This document shows positions 56,220-64,000 of a DNA stretch of 64,000 nt, one piece after another (within the stretch, counting starts at the first letter, position 1; each line of letters opens with the position of its first letter). The stretch covers positions 212,950-276,949 of the forward strand of contig NZ_CACZDK010000004.1 in NCBI RefSeq assembly GCF_902779965.1, given 5' to 3'. Source of the DNA: Fibrobacter succinogenes (GTDB taxonomy: Bacteria; Fibrobacterota; Fibrobacteria; Fibrobacterales; Fibrobacteraceae). Position numbers and translations under genes: made by a program. The notes beneath the pieces were generated by a model. The model searched no databases. It was not told where the DNA came from and was given only the letters and a program-made list of their open reading frames with translations.

Positions 56220-58105
56220 CAGCTTTTCTCCTTTAAGGTCAGCTTGCAAACCGCCCCCTTCCGCAAGGCTTCTTCGGCCTTGGGTTCCTGAGCAACAACG
56301 CGTCCCTTTCCTGTATATTCAACATTCATACGGATGTTCCCCATCACTTCGAGAGCATCCTTCAGCGAAAGCCCTTGCAAATTGGGCATACGGCTTGCCA
56401 CCGCATCGCCAAGCAAAAGCGTTTTGCCATTGACAAGTCCCATATCAACTCGTTCCGAAATCACGCGGAGTCCCTTGCCTTCAAAGCGGACAGGGCAACG
56501 GTGTTTCTTTGCATATTCCTTAGCCGAAGAAGCCGTCATCCCGGCAAAATCCTTATCGCACGGAGAACCTAGTTTCACCTGCTTTAAGTTGTGCGCAATC
56601 GGCGAAAGCGCCGGATGATAATAAATCCCTTCCATGATGCGGCGGAAAATCGGGCCTGCAGTAAGGCCACCCACATGTTTACCTTGCGGGTCGTCCACAA
56701 GCACCAAGCACACATAACGCGTATCTTCAGCAGGAGCAAGCCCAATGAACGAAGCCACTTGAGAATTGCGGTCGTAAGAGCGGGTCAAGTGATTGTACTT
56801 TTCAGCCGTACCCGTCTTCCCGCCAAACAAAACATCTTTCAACTTCTGCGATGCCACACGCTTTGCCGTACCACTGTTCACCACGCGATTGAGCATTTTG
56901 CGGATTGTTGCTGCCGTCTTTTCAGAAACAACTCTACGGAGTTCTACCGGTTTGTTCCTTTCGACAACATCGCCATTAGAATTGCGCCATTCCTTCACAA
57001 TCTGCGGGCGCATCAACGTTCCGCCATTCGCAATCGCCGCATACGCCATTACCATCTGGATTGGAGTCGTAGAAACAGCATGTCCAAAGCCCATCGTCTT
57101 TAAAGTTCTATCGTCACGAGTGAGTTCCGTCGGAGTCAAAAGTCTGCCGTTTTCTTCGCCCTCATAATTGTCAAAAGCTCTAGTGCCAATACCAAAAGCA
57201 CGAGCCATTTTGAACAAACGTTCAGCGCCCACTTCATCGGCAATCTTTGCAAAAACAATGTTCGAAGACTGCACCATCGCTTCGCTCATGTCCATATCGC
57301 CATAAACGTGCGTATCGCAAATTTTTTCAATCTTCGGGTTCCATTGCCAGCAACGACCTTCGTTCACAAAAATCTTGTTCGGACTAACGGCATTATTTTC
57401 AAGAGCAGCCGCAGCTGTAATCACCTTGAACGTTGAACCTGGTTCATATGACATCGAAATAATTTCGTTCTTTGCCATGCGACCGATTCCCTGAATTTTG
57501 GAGTTCGGGTCAAATGTCGGGTAGCTCGCCATCGCCAAAATTTCGCCCGTGTACGGATCTACGACAACGGCACTAGCGCTCGTTGCCATAAATTCAGCAA
57601 CACCATCCTTCAATGCCTTTTCGACAATTTCCTGCATGTTGCGGTCAATCGTCAAAACAAGATTCAAGCCAGACTTTGCTTCGACCACATTCTTCGAGCG
57701 GTAATAAACTTCACGACGGTGCACGTCCTGCACGCTCACGCGGAGCCCTTCGTCACCACGAAGGCTATCGTCGAAAATCTTTTCCATGCCCATGCTACCG
57801 CTGCCGTTATAGCCAACCTTGCCCACAATCTGCGATGCAAGTGATCCCTGCAAGAACAATCGACTGTAACCCAAATTGTCGCTCGTATCGCGCATGCTTT
57901 CGGCAAACACAATACCATTACGGTCCATAATCGAGCCGCGTTCTGCATACAAATTCTTCGTATGCGTCACCATGGACTTTGTGTTCACCTGGTAAAGATT
58001 GCGGTTCATCACCTGGATATCAAACGTCTGGAAAACCAAGACGACAATCGTGCAAAGCACAAGGCTCTTCAATATAAACAGGGGATCTGCGCCGTATTTA
58101 TTCAT
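56219..58105 (-). CDS. ftsI: FtsI, division transpeptidase (PBP) with PASTA domain
   Basis: The class B penicillin-binding protein that cross-links septal peptidoglycan. After one membrane helix comes the dimerisation domain (RGSIMDRNG). The transpeptidase domain follows, with active-site STFK (in YEPGSTFKV), SSN and KTGT. The C-terminal 55 residues form a PASTA domain (MPNLQGLSLKDALEVM, VVAQEP), as in spirochaete and Gram-positive homologues but not in E. coli FtsI. At 628 residues this fits. It overlaps ftsL by 8 bases. Confidence 0.94.
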   Translation of the reverse strand: MNKYGADPLFILKSLVLCTIVVLVFQTFDIQVMNRNLYQVNTKSMVTHTKNLYAERGSIMDRNGIVFAESMRDTSDNLGYSRLFLQGSLASQIVGKVGYNGSGSMGMEKIFDDSLRGDEGLRVSVQDVHRREVYYRSKNVVEAKSGLNLVLTIDRNMQEIVEKALKDGVAEFMATSASAVVVDPYTGEILAMASYPTFDPNSKIQGIGRMAKNEIISMSYEPGSTFKVITAAAALENNAVSPNKIFVNEGRCWQWNPKIEKICDTHVYGDMDMSEAMVQSSNIVFAKIADEVGAERLFKMARAFGIGTRAFDNYEGEENGRLLTPTELTRDDRTLKTMGFGHAVSTTPIQMVMAYAAIANGGTLMRPQIVKEWRNSNGDVVERNKPVELRRVVSEKTAATIRKMLNRVVNSGTAKRVASQKLKDVLFGGKTGTAEKYNHLTRSYDRNSQVASFIGLAPAEDTRYVCLVLVDDPQGKHVGGLTAGPIFRRIMEGIYYHPALSPIAHNLKQVKLGSPCDKDFAGMTASSAKEYAKKHRCPVRFEGKGLRVISERVDMGLVNGKTLLLGDAVASRMPNLQGLSLKDALEVMGNIRMNVEYTGKGRVVAQEPKAEEALRKGAVCKLTLKEKS

Positions 58106-58415
58106 TCGACTCCCCCGTTATCATGACTTTTACCGGAACCTCGTAAAGACCAAGGCCCGTCTCTTCTGCAAACTTTGCCAAATGGCTCATGGATGTAAGC
58201 TTGTTGATCTCGTAATCCCTCAAAAGGATTTCACGATTGAGCAAGCTCGCCTTTTCCCTTAACCCATAGAAAGTGCCATAAAGACGATTAATGCGGTTTT
58301 GCATGTACACCGGGAACATGCATGCCGCCGTAATCATGAGAACGAATAAGAATACGATTCTCATGACGCCGCCCCTGCCGGAACCTGCGGATAAATTCTG
58401 CTCTTCCTTAGTCAT
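58098..58415 (-). CDS. ftsL: FtsL-like divisome protein
   Basis: A 105-residue bitopic protein with a short cytoplasmic start, one membrane helix (about residues 18-36) and a periplasmic coiled-coil segment (REKASLLNREILLRDYEINK). The family has little sequence conservation. The call rests on this layout and on its place between rsmH and ftsI, which is where ftsL lies in most division clusters. Confidence 0.82.
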   Translation of the reverse strand: MTKEEQNLSAGSGRGGVMRIVFLFVLMITAACMFPVYMQNRINRLYGTFYGLREKASLLNREILLRDYEINKLTSMSHLAKFAEETGLGLYEVPVKVMITGESNE

Positions 58416-59425
58416 ACTCTTTCATAAATCCTAAGCTTTGCAGAACGTGCCCGACTGTTCCTGTTGATTTCTTCGGCCGAGGGCAAAATCGGCTTACGAT
58501 TCACTTTCTTTAAACGCTGGTGGTTGCCACCGCACATGCAAACCGGCAAGTTTTCCGGGCAAATGCACGCCTTTTCAAATTCAGCAGCTGTTTCCTTGAC
58601 GCAACGGTCTTCAACAGAGTGGTAGCTCATCACGACCAAACGACCGCCCACCTTGAGGCAGTCTACCGCGGCGCGGATACTATCTTCAATCTGCTTGAGC
58701 TCGCCGTTCACTTCCATGCGAATGGCCTGGAACACGCGAGCCAAAAGGCTATTTGCATCACGGCGCTTGTCTGGGAACACAGCTTCGACAACAGCCTTGA
58801 TATCGCTCGGGAGCACATCGCGGCTCGCAGCCGCAATTTCGGCAACTTTTTCTTTAATGCGAGAAGCAAGCTTGAACGCTCGATCCATATCGGCATTCTT
58901 GCGGAGCGCCGCTGCAAAATCATCTTCGCTTACCGTGCGGAGCCATTCCTGCGCAGATACATCTTCGCGACGGTCCATGCGAAGGTCGAGCGGATTATCG
59001 CCTACAAACGTAAAACCACGGCTAGAGTCATCCACCTGATGACTGCTGATGCCGAGATCGTAAAGGACGCCATCGAGTGTATTCGGCGCAATTTCATTTC
59101 CGAGTTCGCTAAACGGAACCGGATGGACAATAAACTTCGGAGCAACACCAGCAAGACGCTTCGTTGCAAACTGGACCGCTTCATCGTCGCGGTCAAATGC
59201 ATGCAGCGTGCCTTCGGAATCAAGCTTTTGGGCAATAGCGTAAGAATGGCCGCCACCGCCAAGCGTGCAGTCCGAATAGGTGCCATTCGGCTTGATATTC
59301 AAGCCTTCAAGACATTCCTTGAGCATCACCGGATCGTGATAGAATTCTCTCCCTTGAACTCCAGCGACCGCGGCTTCCGAAATTTCATTTACATGTACTG
59401 ACTTGCGGAGATTCTTATCTGCCAT
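58412..59425 (-). CDS. rsmH: 16S rRNA m4C1402 methyltransferase RsmH
   Basis: N4-methylates C1402 of 16S rRNA. The FYHDPVMLKECLEGL start, the SAM-binding DCTLGGGGHS, YDLGISSHQVDDSSRGF and the C-terminal SYHSVEDR are the family signature. At 337 residues it is slightly longer than usual because of an N-terminal extension of about 25 residues. It overlaps mraZ by 11 bases and ftsL by 4. Confidence 0.95.
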   Translation of the reverse strand: MADKNLRKSVHVNEISEAAVAGVQGREFYHDPVMLKECLEGLNIKPNGTYSDCTLGGGGHSYAIAQKLDSEGTLHAFDRDDEAVQFATKRLAGVAPKFIVHPVPFSELGNEIAPNTLDGVLYDLGISSHQVDDSSRGFTFVGDNPLDLRMDRREDVSAQEWLRTVSEDDFAAALRKNADMDRAFKLASRIKEKVAEIAAASRDVLPSDIKAVVEAVFPDKRRDANSLLARVFQAIRMEVNGELKQIEDSIRAAVDCLKVGGRLVVMSYHSVEDRCVKETAAEFEKACICPENLPVCMCGGNHQRLKKVNRKPILPSAEEINRNSRARSAKLRIYERV

Positions 59426-59897
59426 TATCCCCCTCCGTCAAGCCTTCACCATAGAACGCAGCGTCGAAAGCTTCGATTGCATCATTTGTCTGCAATCCAT
59501 ACTTTTCGTTGTAACGTTCAGGATTCCATAATTCGAGAGTCTTACCGCGGGCCTGGACATAAAGCACTTCGTCTTTAAGGCCGGCATACTCCAATAAAAT
59601 CTTGGGGAGTAAAATGCGATTCTGGCCATCCATCTCCACGACTGTGGGGCTGAGGCCTCTCCGAACTAAATCGGCTTGACGGCGGTCGGACCTAGCATCC
59701 AAGTCCGCCATGAATTTCTCAAACTCAGATAGGACGAACAACCGGAGGGTGCGGTCCGGGCCACGAGTGACCACGAACTCATTCCCTTCGGACGCCGAAA
59801 GCTGACGACGGAATTCCCTAGGGAAGGAGGTCCTTCCCTTTCCATCAATCGCCGTTTGGGCTTGTCCTATGAAAGAAGTGAAATCCATATTTGACAC
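59415..59897 (-). CDS. mraZ: Transcriptional regulator MraZ
   Basis: A 160-residue DNA-binding protein with two AbrB-like MraZ domains. The markers are DGKGRTSFPREFR in the first and DGQNRILLPKILLEYAGL in the second. In other bacteria MraZ represses its own cell-division cluster by binding TGGG-type boxes in front of its gene; two such boxes lie 36-50 bases upstream here, within the promoter. The ATG at 59888 is an alternative start. Confidence 0.93.
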   Translation of the reverse strand: MSNMDFTSFIGQAQTAIDGKGRTSFPREFRRQLSASEGNEFVVTRGPDRTLRLFVLSEFEKFMADLDARSDRRQADLVRRGLSPTVVEMDGQNRILLPKILLEYAGLKDEVLYVQARGKTLELWNPERYNEKYGLQTNDAIEAFDAAFYGEGLTEGDNGR

Positions 59898-59927
59898 ATT
59901 TTACCACAACACTTATCACACGTGGTA

Positions 59928-59956
59928 AATATACCCACTTTCACCCACAGTGGCAA
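59928..59956 (-). promoter_or_regulatory. mraZ promoter with embedded MraZ boxes
   Basis: On the minus strand a -35-like TTGCCA (59951-59956), a 17-base spacer and a -10-like TATATT (59928-59933) form a good promoter. The spacer holds two TGGGT boxes exactly 10 bases apart (plus-strand ACCCA at 59943-59947 and 59933-59937), the spacing of known MraZ operators. MraZ bound here would block RNA polymerase. Confidence 0.7.
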
Positions 59957-60099
59957 CACAAAACAGAGGTCAAACTTAAAAAAAGCATACTTTCACCCTC
60001 TGATGAGAAAAATTTTACACAAAAATTTGCTCATATGAGCAATCTTTCAAAGCTAGTAAGATAATATTTACGTAAGAAATTTATTAGAAATGATAGTTA

Positions 60100-60197
60100 G
60101 TAGACAGTAGGAAGTAGGCGGTAGGAAGTAAACCGCAAACAAAACACGCTATTTTCTAAATTTTCTAGTAACTACTAACTATTAACTAGTAACTAAG
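60100..60197. repeat. Facing heptamer arrays upstream of the FliB-like gene
   Basis: Positions 60100-60134 read GTAGACA, GTAGGAA, GTAGGCG, GTAGGAA, GTAAACC. Positions 60166-60193 read TAGTAAC, TACTAAC, TATTAAC, TAGTAAC. The second array ends 9 bases before the ATG of the next gene. Between mraZ and these arrays (59957-60099) I see only A/T-rich sequence. Confidence 0.85.
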
Positions 60198-60202
60198 TCT
60201 CC

Positions 60203-61258
60203 ATGCTTCTCCGCACACCTGATTTTTATGATTCGTTCCACTGCATCGCTGGCAAATGCACCGACACTTGTTGCATCGGCTGGGAAATCGACATTGACGA
60301 AGCTAGCGCCAAACGCTACGCCAAAGTCAAAGGCGCATTCGGAGAAAAGCTCCGCGAAAACATCAAAGACAATCATTTCAAATTGAGTCCTGGCGACCGC
60401 TGCCCATTTTTAAGGCAAGACGGACTTTGCGACATGATTTGTCATCTTGGCGAAGACAGTCTCTGTGACATTTGCCGTGAGCACCCGCGATTTGTCGAAG
60501 TTTACGGCGACATCATGGAAAAAGGCATCGGGCTTTGTTGCGAAGAAGGCGTGCGGCTTCTGCTCGAATGCAAAAGCACAGCCTCCTCGCCCATTGCATT
60601 TGTCGAGCGCGAAATTGACGATGAACCAGACGACATTCCCGACGAAGCTCTCGAAGCCCGCGATGCCATATTTGAAGAACGCGAGCATTTATTCAAAATC
60701 CTTGCAGACCACAGCAAACCTCTTAACAAGCGTATAATCGAATTGTTAGACTTTGCCGTTGAAACAAGCGGGTTTGAAAATTTCGAACAAAGTTTTAACA
60801 ATTATTCAGTAAAATCAACCGACAGCACAAGCAACGCCAAAATTTCGAACAACATCCTCCAGTCGTGGATCGACGTTTTAGGCAAAGGCGAAAGCTACGG
60901 ACCGGCTTGGGACAGCGCTTACAAAGAGTTAGTACAAATTTTACATACCCCCGATAGTTCAATCGGTAACGTCGGACACTTCACCGATAGCGACGGCGAA
61001 AAAATCATCGCCTATCTACTATTCCGTTACTACGAAAAAAGTCTGTTCGACGGGAACAGCCTTACCAAAGTCGAGTTCGCCATTTACTTCTGGATTATGG
61101 TGAAGAAATTAGGCGCCATTTTAACCAAAATCGACGCTATAAAATTACTGAGCAAGCAAACTGAATACTCCGAAGAAATCATGGGCATTCTAGAGGAAGA
61201 ATTCATGGAAAATCCGCTATTTTCGCCAGAGAATTTCAAGAGAATCTTGAGAGAATAG
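60203..61258 (+). CDS. FliB-like Cys-cluster protein (putative lysine N-methylase)
   Basis: A 351-residue protein related to flagellin lysine-N-methylase FliB by its N-terminal cysteine cluster: CIAGKCTDTCCIGWEIDID, then CPFL, LCDMICHLG, LCDICREHPRF and LCCEEGVRL. The cluster probably holds a metal centre. No flagellar gene is in the window and Fibrobacter is non-motile, so the substrate is likely another surface or filament protein. No strong ribosome-binding site is seen; a heptamer array lies immediately upstream. Confidence 0.75.
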   Translation: MLLRTPDFYDSFHCIAGKCTDTCCIGWEIDIDEASAKRYAKVKGAFGEKLRENIKDNHFKLSPGDRCPFLRQDGLCDMICHLGEDSLCDICREHPRFVEVYGDIMEKGIGLCCEEGVRLLLECKSTASSPIAFVEREIDDEPDDIPDEALEARDAIFEEREHLFKILADHSKPLNKRIIELLDFAVETSGFENFEQSFNNYSVKSTDSTSNAKISNNILQSWIDVLGKGESYGPAWDSAYKELVQILHTPDSSIGNVGHFTDSDGEKIIAYLLFRYYEKSLFDGNSLTKVEFAIYFWIMVKKLGAILTKIDAIKLLSKQTEYSEEIMGILEEEFMENPLFSPENFKRILRE

Positions 61259-61403
61259 CGTCACCGCCCGAGAAACGTTATTTTTTACATTATTTTTGCC
61301 TTTTTTTGACGAAAATCACAATTAACCCCCTTATTTTTTGGTATTTTACAACTGTTTAAATAGGATTCCCAGGGATTAACCCAAAGTCTTTAGGAGTATG
61401 TGC

Positions 61404-61949
61404 ATGTTTAGTCGTATTTTCACCTTGATCGCTTTCGCTGCAGCAATGACTTTTGCGCAGTTTGCACCAGAACCGCAAGTTGCCGACATCAAATTAATGA
61501 TGGATTCCAAGACCGAACAACCCATGAAAATGGACTTTTCCAAGCACCTTTCGGGCATCAGCGATCCGGGTATCATGTTCAGCCATTTCGCTAACCGCCC
61601 GCTGCTCATCTACTATTTCAGCCCCAAGTGCCCGCACTGCCAAAAACACTTCCCCGAAATTCAGAACCTCATCAAGGAATATGAAGCCAAGGGACTTACG
61701 GGTATTGCCATCGGTCTGAACGGCGGCATCAAGAAGAACGACATCCGCATCTTCATCGACCAATACCATGCCGTCATTCCAGTATTCCAAGACACGGATA
61801 GCGAATTCGGCCCCACTTACGGCACCGGCTACATTCCAGTCGTCTACCTGGTGCAGAAGGACGGCACGTTCTACCGCTACGAGACGCTGAACGAAGCGAA
61901 CATGAACCATTTGCGCGCGACGCTGAACAAAATTTTGAAGAAGCAATAA
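61404..61949 (+). CDS. Secreted thioredoxin-fold protein (TlpA/ResA-like)
   Basis: A 181-residue exported protein. After a signal peptide (cleavage near TFA-Q) comes a thioredoxin/AhpC-type domain with active site CPHC in the stretch YYFSPKCPHCQKHFPE, and a cis-Pro loop GTGYIPVVYL. It probably acts as a periplasmic thiol-disulfide reductant. The start at 61404 is chosen over 61398 because the AGGAG at 61392 leaves a proper 7-base spacing. It stands alone. Confidence 0.85.
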   Translation: MFSRIFTLIAFAAAMTFAQFAPEPQVADIKLMMDSKTEQPMKMDFSKHLSGISDPGIMFSHFANRPLLIYYFSPKCPHCQKHFPEIQNLIKEYEAKGLTGIAIGLNGGIKKNDIRIFIDQYHAVIPVFQDTDSEFGPTYGTGYIPVVYLVQKDGTFYRYETLNEANMNHLRATLNKILKKQ

Positions 61950-61986
61950 TAAACTTGTCATTCCCCTAACGGGGCTTGACTGCTGC

Positions 61987-62345
61987 GGGTATCAAATGTG
62001 AGTTCACAAGCGACCTCTCGCTTGATACCCTTGCTTGTCATTCCCGCCCGCGAACGGGAATCTTCATTTTTTGCCCCGGCTCTTAGCTGGGGGCTTTTGT
62101 TTTGTCGGCGGGAGGCTGCAGCTATGATATCGGCGGGAGGTGACAACGCTTCGCGTTGTCACTCCGGCTTCGGCTCGAATATGCCGACAAGCGAGCTTGT
62201 CGGCGCATCACTCGCCTTGCTCTGTAGTCACAAAGCACTCCGTGCTTTGTAGCCTCTGCTACGGCTCGGCAATGCCCGAGCAAGCTCGGTCGCTGCTCTC
62301 GCCTTACGCAGAGGTCGAACCCACATATCCTCGTCGTGGGTTCCG
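61987..62345. repeat. Long chain of short palindromes
   Basis: Almost the whole gap is a string of near-perfect hairpins: GGGTATCAA/TTGATACCC enclosing AAGCGA/TCGCTT, ATTCCCG/CGGGAAT, GCCCC/GGGGC with a following T-rich run (62073-62103, a likely terminator), GACAACGC-TTC-GCGTTGTC (62142-62160), GCCGACAAGC-GA-GCTTGTCGGC (62183-62204), ACAAAGCAC-TCC-GTGCTTTGT (62230-62250), GTAGC/GCTAC, GCTCGG/CCGAGC and GAACCCAC/GTGGGTTC. No gene is supported here. Confidence 0.8.
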
Positions 62346-62355
62346 TTGAAAATAT

Positions 62356-62390
62356 AAAAGGTTCGCGCGCCAGTGGCGCACGAACCTTTT
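62356..62390 (-). terminator. Terminator of the tRNA-Arg gene
   Basis: A near-perfect 15-bp hairpin (AAAAGGTTCG.GCGCC / GGCGC.CGAACCTTTT) lies directly after the 3' end of the tRNA on the minus strand. Confidence 0.85.
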
Positions 62391-62391
62391 A

Positions 62392-62465
62392 TACCGTCGG
62401 CGGGAGTCGAACCCACGACCCGTTGCTTAGAAGGCAACTGCTCTATCCAACTGAGCTACGACGGC
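62392..62465 (-). tRNA. tRNA-Arg (anticodon UCU)
   Basis: A 74-base cloverleaf on the minus strand. The acceptor stem is GCCGTCG/CGACGGT (first pair G-U), the D stem GCTC/GAGC, the anticodon stem GTTGC/GCAAC with loop CTTCTAA, and the T arm GTGGG-TTCGACT-CCCGC. Anticodon TCT reads AGA. CCA is not encoded. A strong terminator follows directly. Confidence 0.95.
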
Positions 62466-62647
62466 ATTTGTGAGCACACAATATAGTAAATTATTTGTTT
62501 TTTCGTCAATTTTCAATCGATTCTTCCCTATTCTCTCTAAAAAATTACGTAACTCCCATTGCCATTATCTGGAATTTTATCTACATTTATGCATGAATTT
62601 AAATATTTGCATAAACAAAGCACGACACAAAGTCGCACGGAGTTTTA

Positions 62648-63538
62648 ATGAAGATTATCGACATCCTGAAGCAAGACAAGATGAGCCTCTCCTTCGAGGT
62701 GTTCCCGCCGAAAAAAGAAACAAGTTTTGAAAGCGTAAAAGCGGCTACGGAATCTATCGCAAAGCTCAACCCCGCATTTATGAGTGTCACCTATGGCGCA
62801 GGTGGCGGCGTGAGCCAGTACACGCTCGAAATTGCGAAGAACCTCAAGTACAATTTTGGCATTCCGATGCTCGCTCACCTGACTTGCATTTCAAGCACCA
62901 AGGAAACAATCCACCAGCGCATTGAAGACATGAAGGCCGCCGGCATCAAGAACGTAATGGCCCTCCGTGGCGACCTCACGCCGGAACTCATTGCAAACGG
63001 CCGTGGCGACTGCGACTACCACCACGCAGTAGAACTCATCCGCGAACTCAAGGCTAGCGATTCTGACTTTTGCATTGGCGCAGCCTGCTACCCCGAAAAG
63101 CACCCGGAAAGTGCAAATCAGGCTGACGACATCAAGCACCTCAAGGAAAAAGTCGATGCCGGCGCAGACTTTCTCACGACGCAGATGGTCTTTGACAACA
63201 ACCTTTTCTTCAGTTTCCTTTACAAGCTCCGCGACGCAGGCGTGAACTGCCCGGTGCTCCCTGGCATCATGCCCATCACAAACGCAAACCAGGTAGAACG
63301 CGCCATCAAGCTTTCCGGCTCGTTCATGCCGCAGCGTTTCAAGTCGCTCGTGGATAAGTTCGGTAGCGATCCAGACGCCATGAAGCAGGCAGGCATCATC
63401 TACGCCAGCGACCAGATTATCGACCTCTACGCCAACGGCATCACGAACGTGCACGTTTATTCCATGAACAAGCCGGACGTTGCCGAGGGAATCCTCAAGA
63501 ACGTCTCCGCCATCCTCGGCAAGAACTTCGCAGGGTAA
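62648..63538 (+). CDS. metF: Methylenetetrahydrofolate reductase MetF
   Basis: A flavin enzyme that makes 5-methyl-THF for methionine synthesis. The TIM-barrel markers are SLSFEVFPPKKE, FMSVTYGAGG, HLTCI, NVMALRGD, GAACYPEKHPE, and TTQMVFDNNLFF. At 296 residues it is normal. The gene stands alone in front of a GTCAT-type palindrome and a strong terminator. The 180-base gap before it, after tRNA-Arg, shows no riboswitch I can recognise. Confidence 0.95.
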   Translation: MKIIDILKQDKMSLSFEVFPPKKETSFESVKAATESIAKLNPAFMSVTYGAGGGVSQYTLEIAKNLKYNFGIPMLAHLTCISSTKETIHQRIEDMKAAGIKNVMALRGDLTPELIANGRGDCDYHHAVELIRELKASDSDFCIGAACYPEKHPESANQADDIKHLKEKVDAGADFLTTQMVFDNNLFFSFLYKLRDAGVNCPVLPGIMPITNANQVERAIKLSGSFMPQRFKSLVDKFGSDPDAMKQAGIIYASDQIIDLYANGITNVHVYSMNKPDVAEGILKNVSAILGKNFAG

Positions 63539-63547
63539 CCCTATCCC

Positions 63548-63584
63548 GTCATGTTGAGGGGAGAAGCCTCGAAACATCCAGTAA
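63548..63584 (+). repeat. GTCAT-type extragenic palindrome
   Basis: It begins GTCATGTTGAGG and ends CGAAACATCCAGTAA, with ATGTT/AACAT and GAGG/CCTC stems. It lies right after metF. Confidence 0.5.
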
Positions 63585-63596
63585 TTTTTTTACGTC

Positions 63597-63628
63597 AAAA
63601 AAGACCTAGCTTATCGCTAGGTCTTTTT
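63597..63628. terminator. Bidirectional terminator between metF and the coiled-coil gene
   Basis: A perfect 10-bp stem (AAGACCTAGC / GCTAGGTCTT, 5-base loop) has A and T runs on either side. Confidence 0.9.
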
Positions 63629-63633
63629 GAATG

Positions 63634-63909
63634 TTATCCATGAGACTGTCTGCTTTGACGAAGTACCTCTAATTTGGCTTGCATTTCAGCAATTTTTTCA
63701 TCAGACATTCCCATTTCACGCAAAACGGTTTCAGTATCGTCTCGATTCCGAGCTAATTCAGCTTCTGCATTTTCGGTTTTTTGACGTTCTTCTTCAATCA
63801 GCTTTTGCGCCTTGGCTTGCTCTTCGGTGCGCGCATCGACAATCTCCTGACGGTAAACATCGCCGGCACTGACGAATCCGTACTTTTGTCCAATGCTCTT
63901 AAATGCCAT
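63634..63909 (-). CDS. Small coiled-coil protein of unknown function
   Basis: A 91-residue soluble protein. After about 30 residues a long helix rich in Glu, Lys, Ala and Gln (ARTEEQAKAQKLIEEE, then ENAEAELARN and KIAEMQAKLEVL) predicts a coiled coil. The start at 63909 is chosen because GGAG lies eight bases upstream. It is convergent with metF across a shared terminator. No family is recognised; the last 90 bases of the window beyond it show nothing else. Confidence 0.7.
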   Translation of the reverse strand: MAFKSIGQKYGFVSAGDVYRQEIVDARTEEQAKAQKLIEEERQKTENAEAELARNRDDTETVLREMGMSDEKIAEMQAKLEVLRQSRQSHG

Positions 63910-64000
63910 GTTCAACTCCTTCAGAACGCCATTTCCTAAAAATAAGTATAACTTTCAGAATCAGCCGATTATTGCCTTTCCGCTAGAATTTGTTCCTTGG

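Overview
The window is a chromosomal segment of a Fibrobacter species (Fibrobacteres; F. succinogenes group). The evidence is nine copies of a domain I recognise as the Fibrobacter major paralogous domain (TIGR02145 type), a regulator of the Fibrobacter-expanded TIGR02147 type, many lipoproteins with poly-serine linkers, a secreted GH11 xylanase, and diderm features such as a secretin operon, an outer-membrane barrel and lipoprotein signal peptides. No rRNA, prophage or transposase gene is present.

Layout, left to right. 0.3-4.4 kb: dnaG-sufC-sufD (primase, then two Fe-S assembly proteins). 4.7-9.2 kb: a lipoprotein, a tiny membrane protein, a SulP anion transporter, and a three-gene unit of a TusA-like protein, a degenerate SGNH-like protein and a zinc-ribbon protein. 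9.4-10.9 kb: a membrane family-2 glycosyltransferase. 11.1-15.9 kb: a secretin operon (secretin, a GspL/GspC-like fusion, a GspK/PilX-like protein, two pseudopilins) on the minus strand. 16.4-23.7 kb: envelope and secreted proteins, including a charged single-helix repeat protein, Ser-linker lipoproteins, a TIGR02147/lipoprotein pair and a GH11 xylanase. 23.9-27.3 kb: a TPR protein and parE.

27.4-31.1 kb is the accessory segment: a near-identical 59-bp direct repeat pair, a GGCC-type restriction-modification pair (M.HaeIII-like and R.NgoPII-like), a small unknown gene and an ORF6N protein, all A+T-richer than their neighbours. 31.3-38.2 kb: ybeY with a CorC-like protein, a zinc-uptake unit (HAD phosphatase, znuA, znuC), rsmE and purT. 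38.3-45.5 kb: three lipoproteins built of 4, 1 and 3 Fibrobacter major domains plus an outer-membrane protein. 46.0-59.9 kb: a compact division/cell-wall cluster on the minus strand (mraZ, rsmH, ftsL, ftsI, murE, murF, ftsW, murG, murC, ftsQ, ftsA, ftsZ), lacking mraY and murD. 60.2-63.9 kb: a FliB-like Cys-cluster protein, a thioredoxin-fold protein, tRNA-Arg(UCU), metF and a small coiled-coil protein.

The least-explained signal lies between genes. At least nine loci carry arrays of a degenerate 7-bp unit (GTAGRNA / GTGGTTA on one strand, TAACCAC / TTCCTAC on the other), often as two facing arrays around a spacer, and twice touching or supplying the end of a coding sequence. Two further intergenic element types recur: chains of short near-perfect palindromes (36.9, 45.7 and 62.0-62.3 kb) and an imperfect palindrome starting GTCAT and ending in ATCCAGT or a close variant. 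A run of stems downstream of ftsZ fits a minus-strand structured RNA better than a gene.
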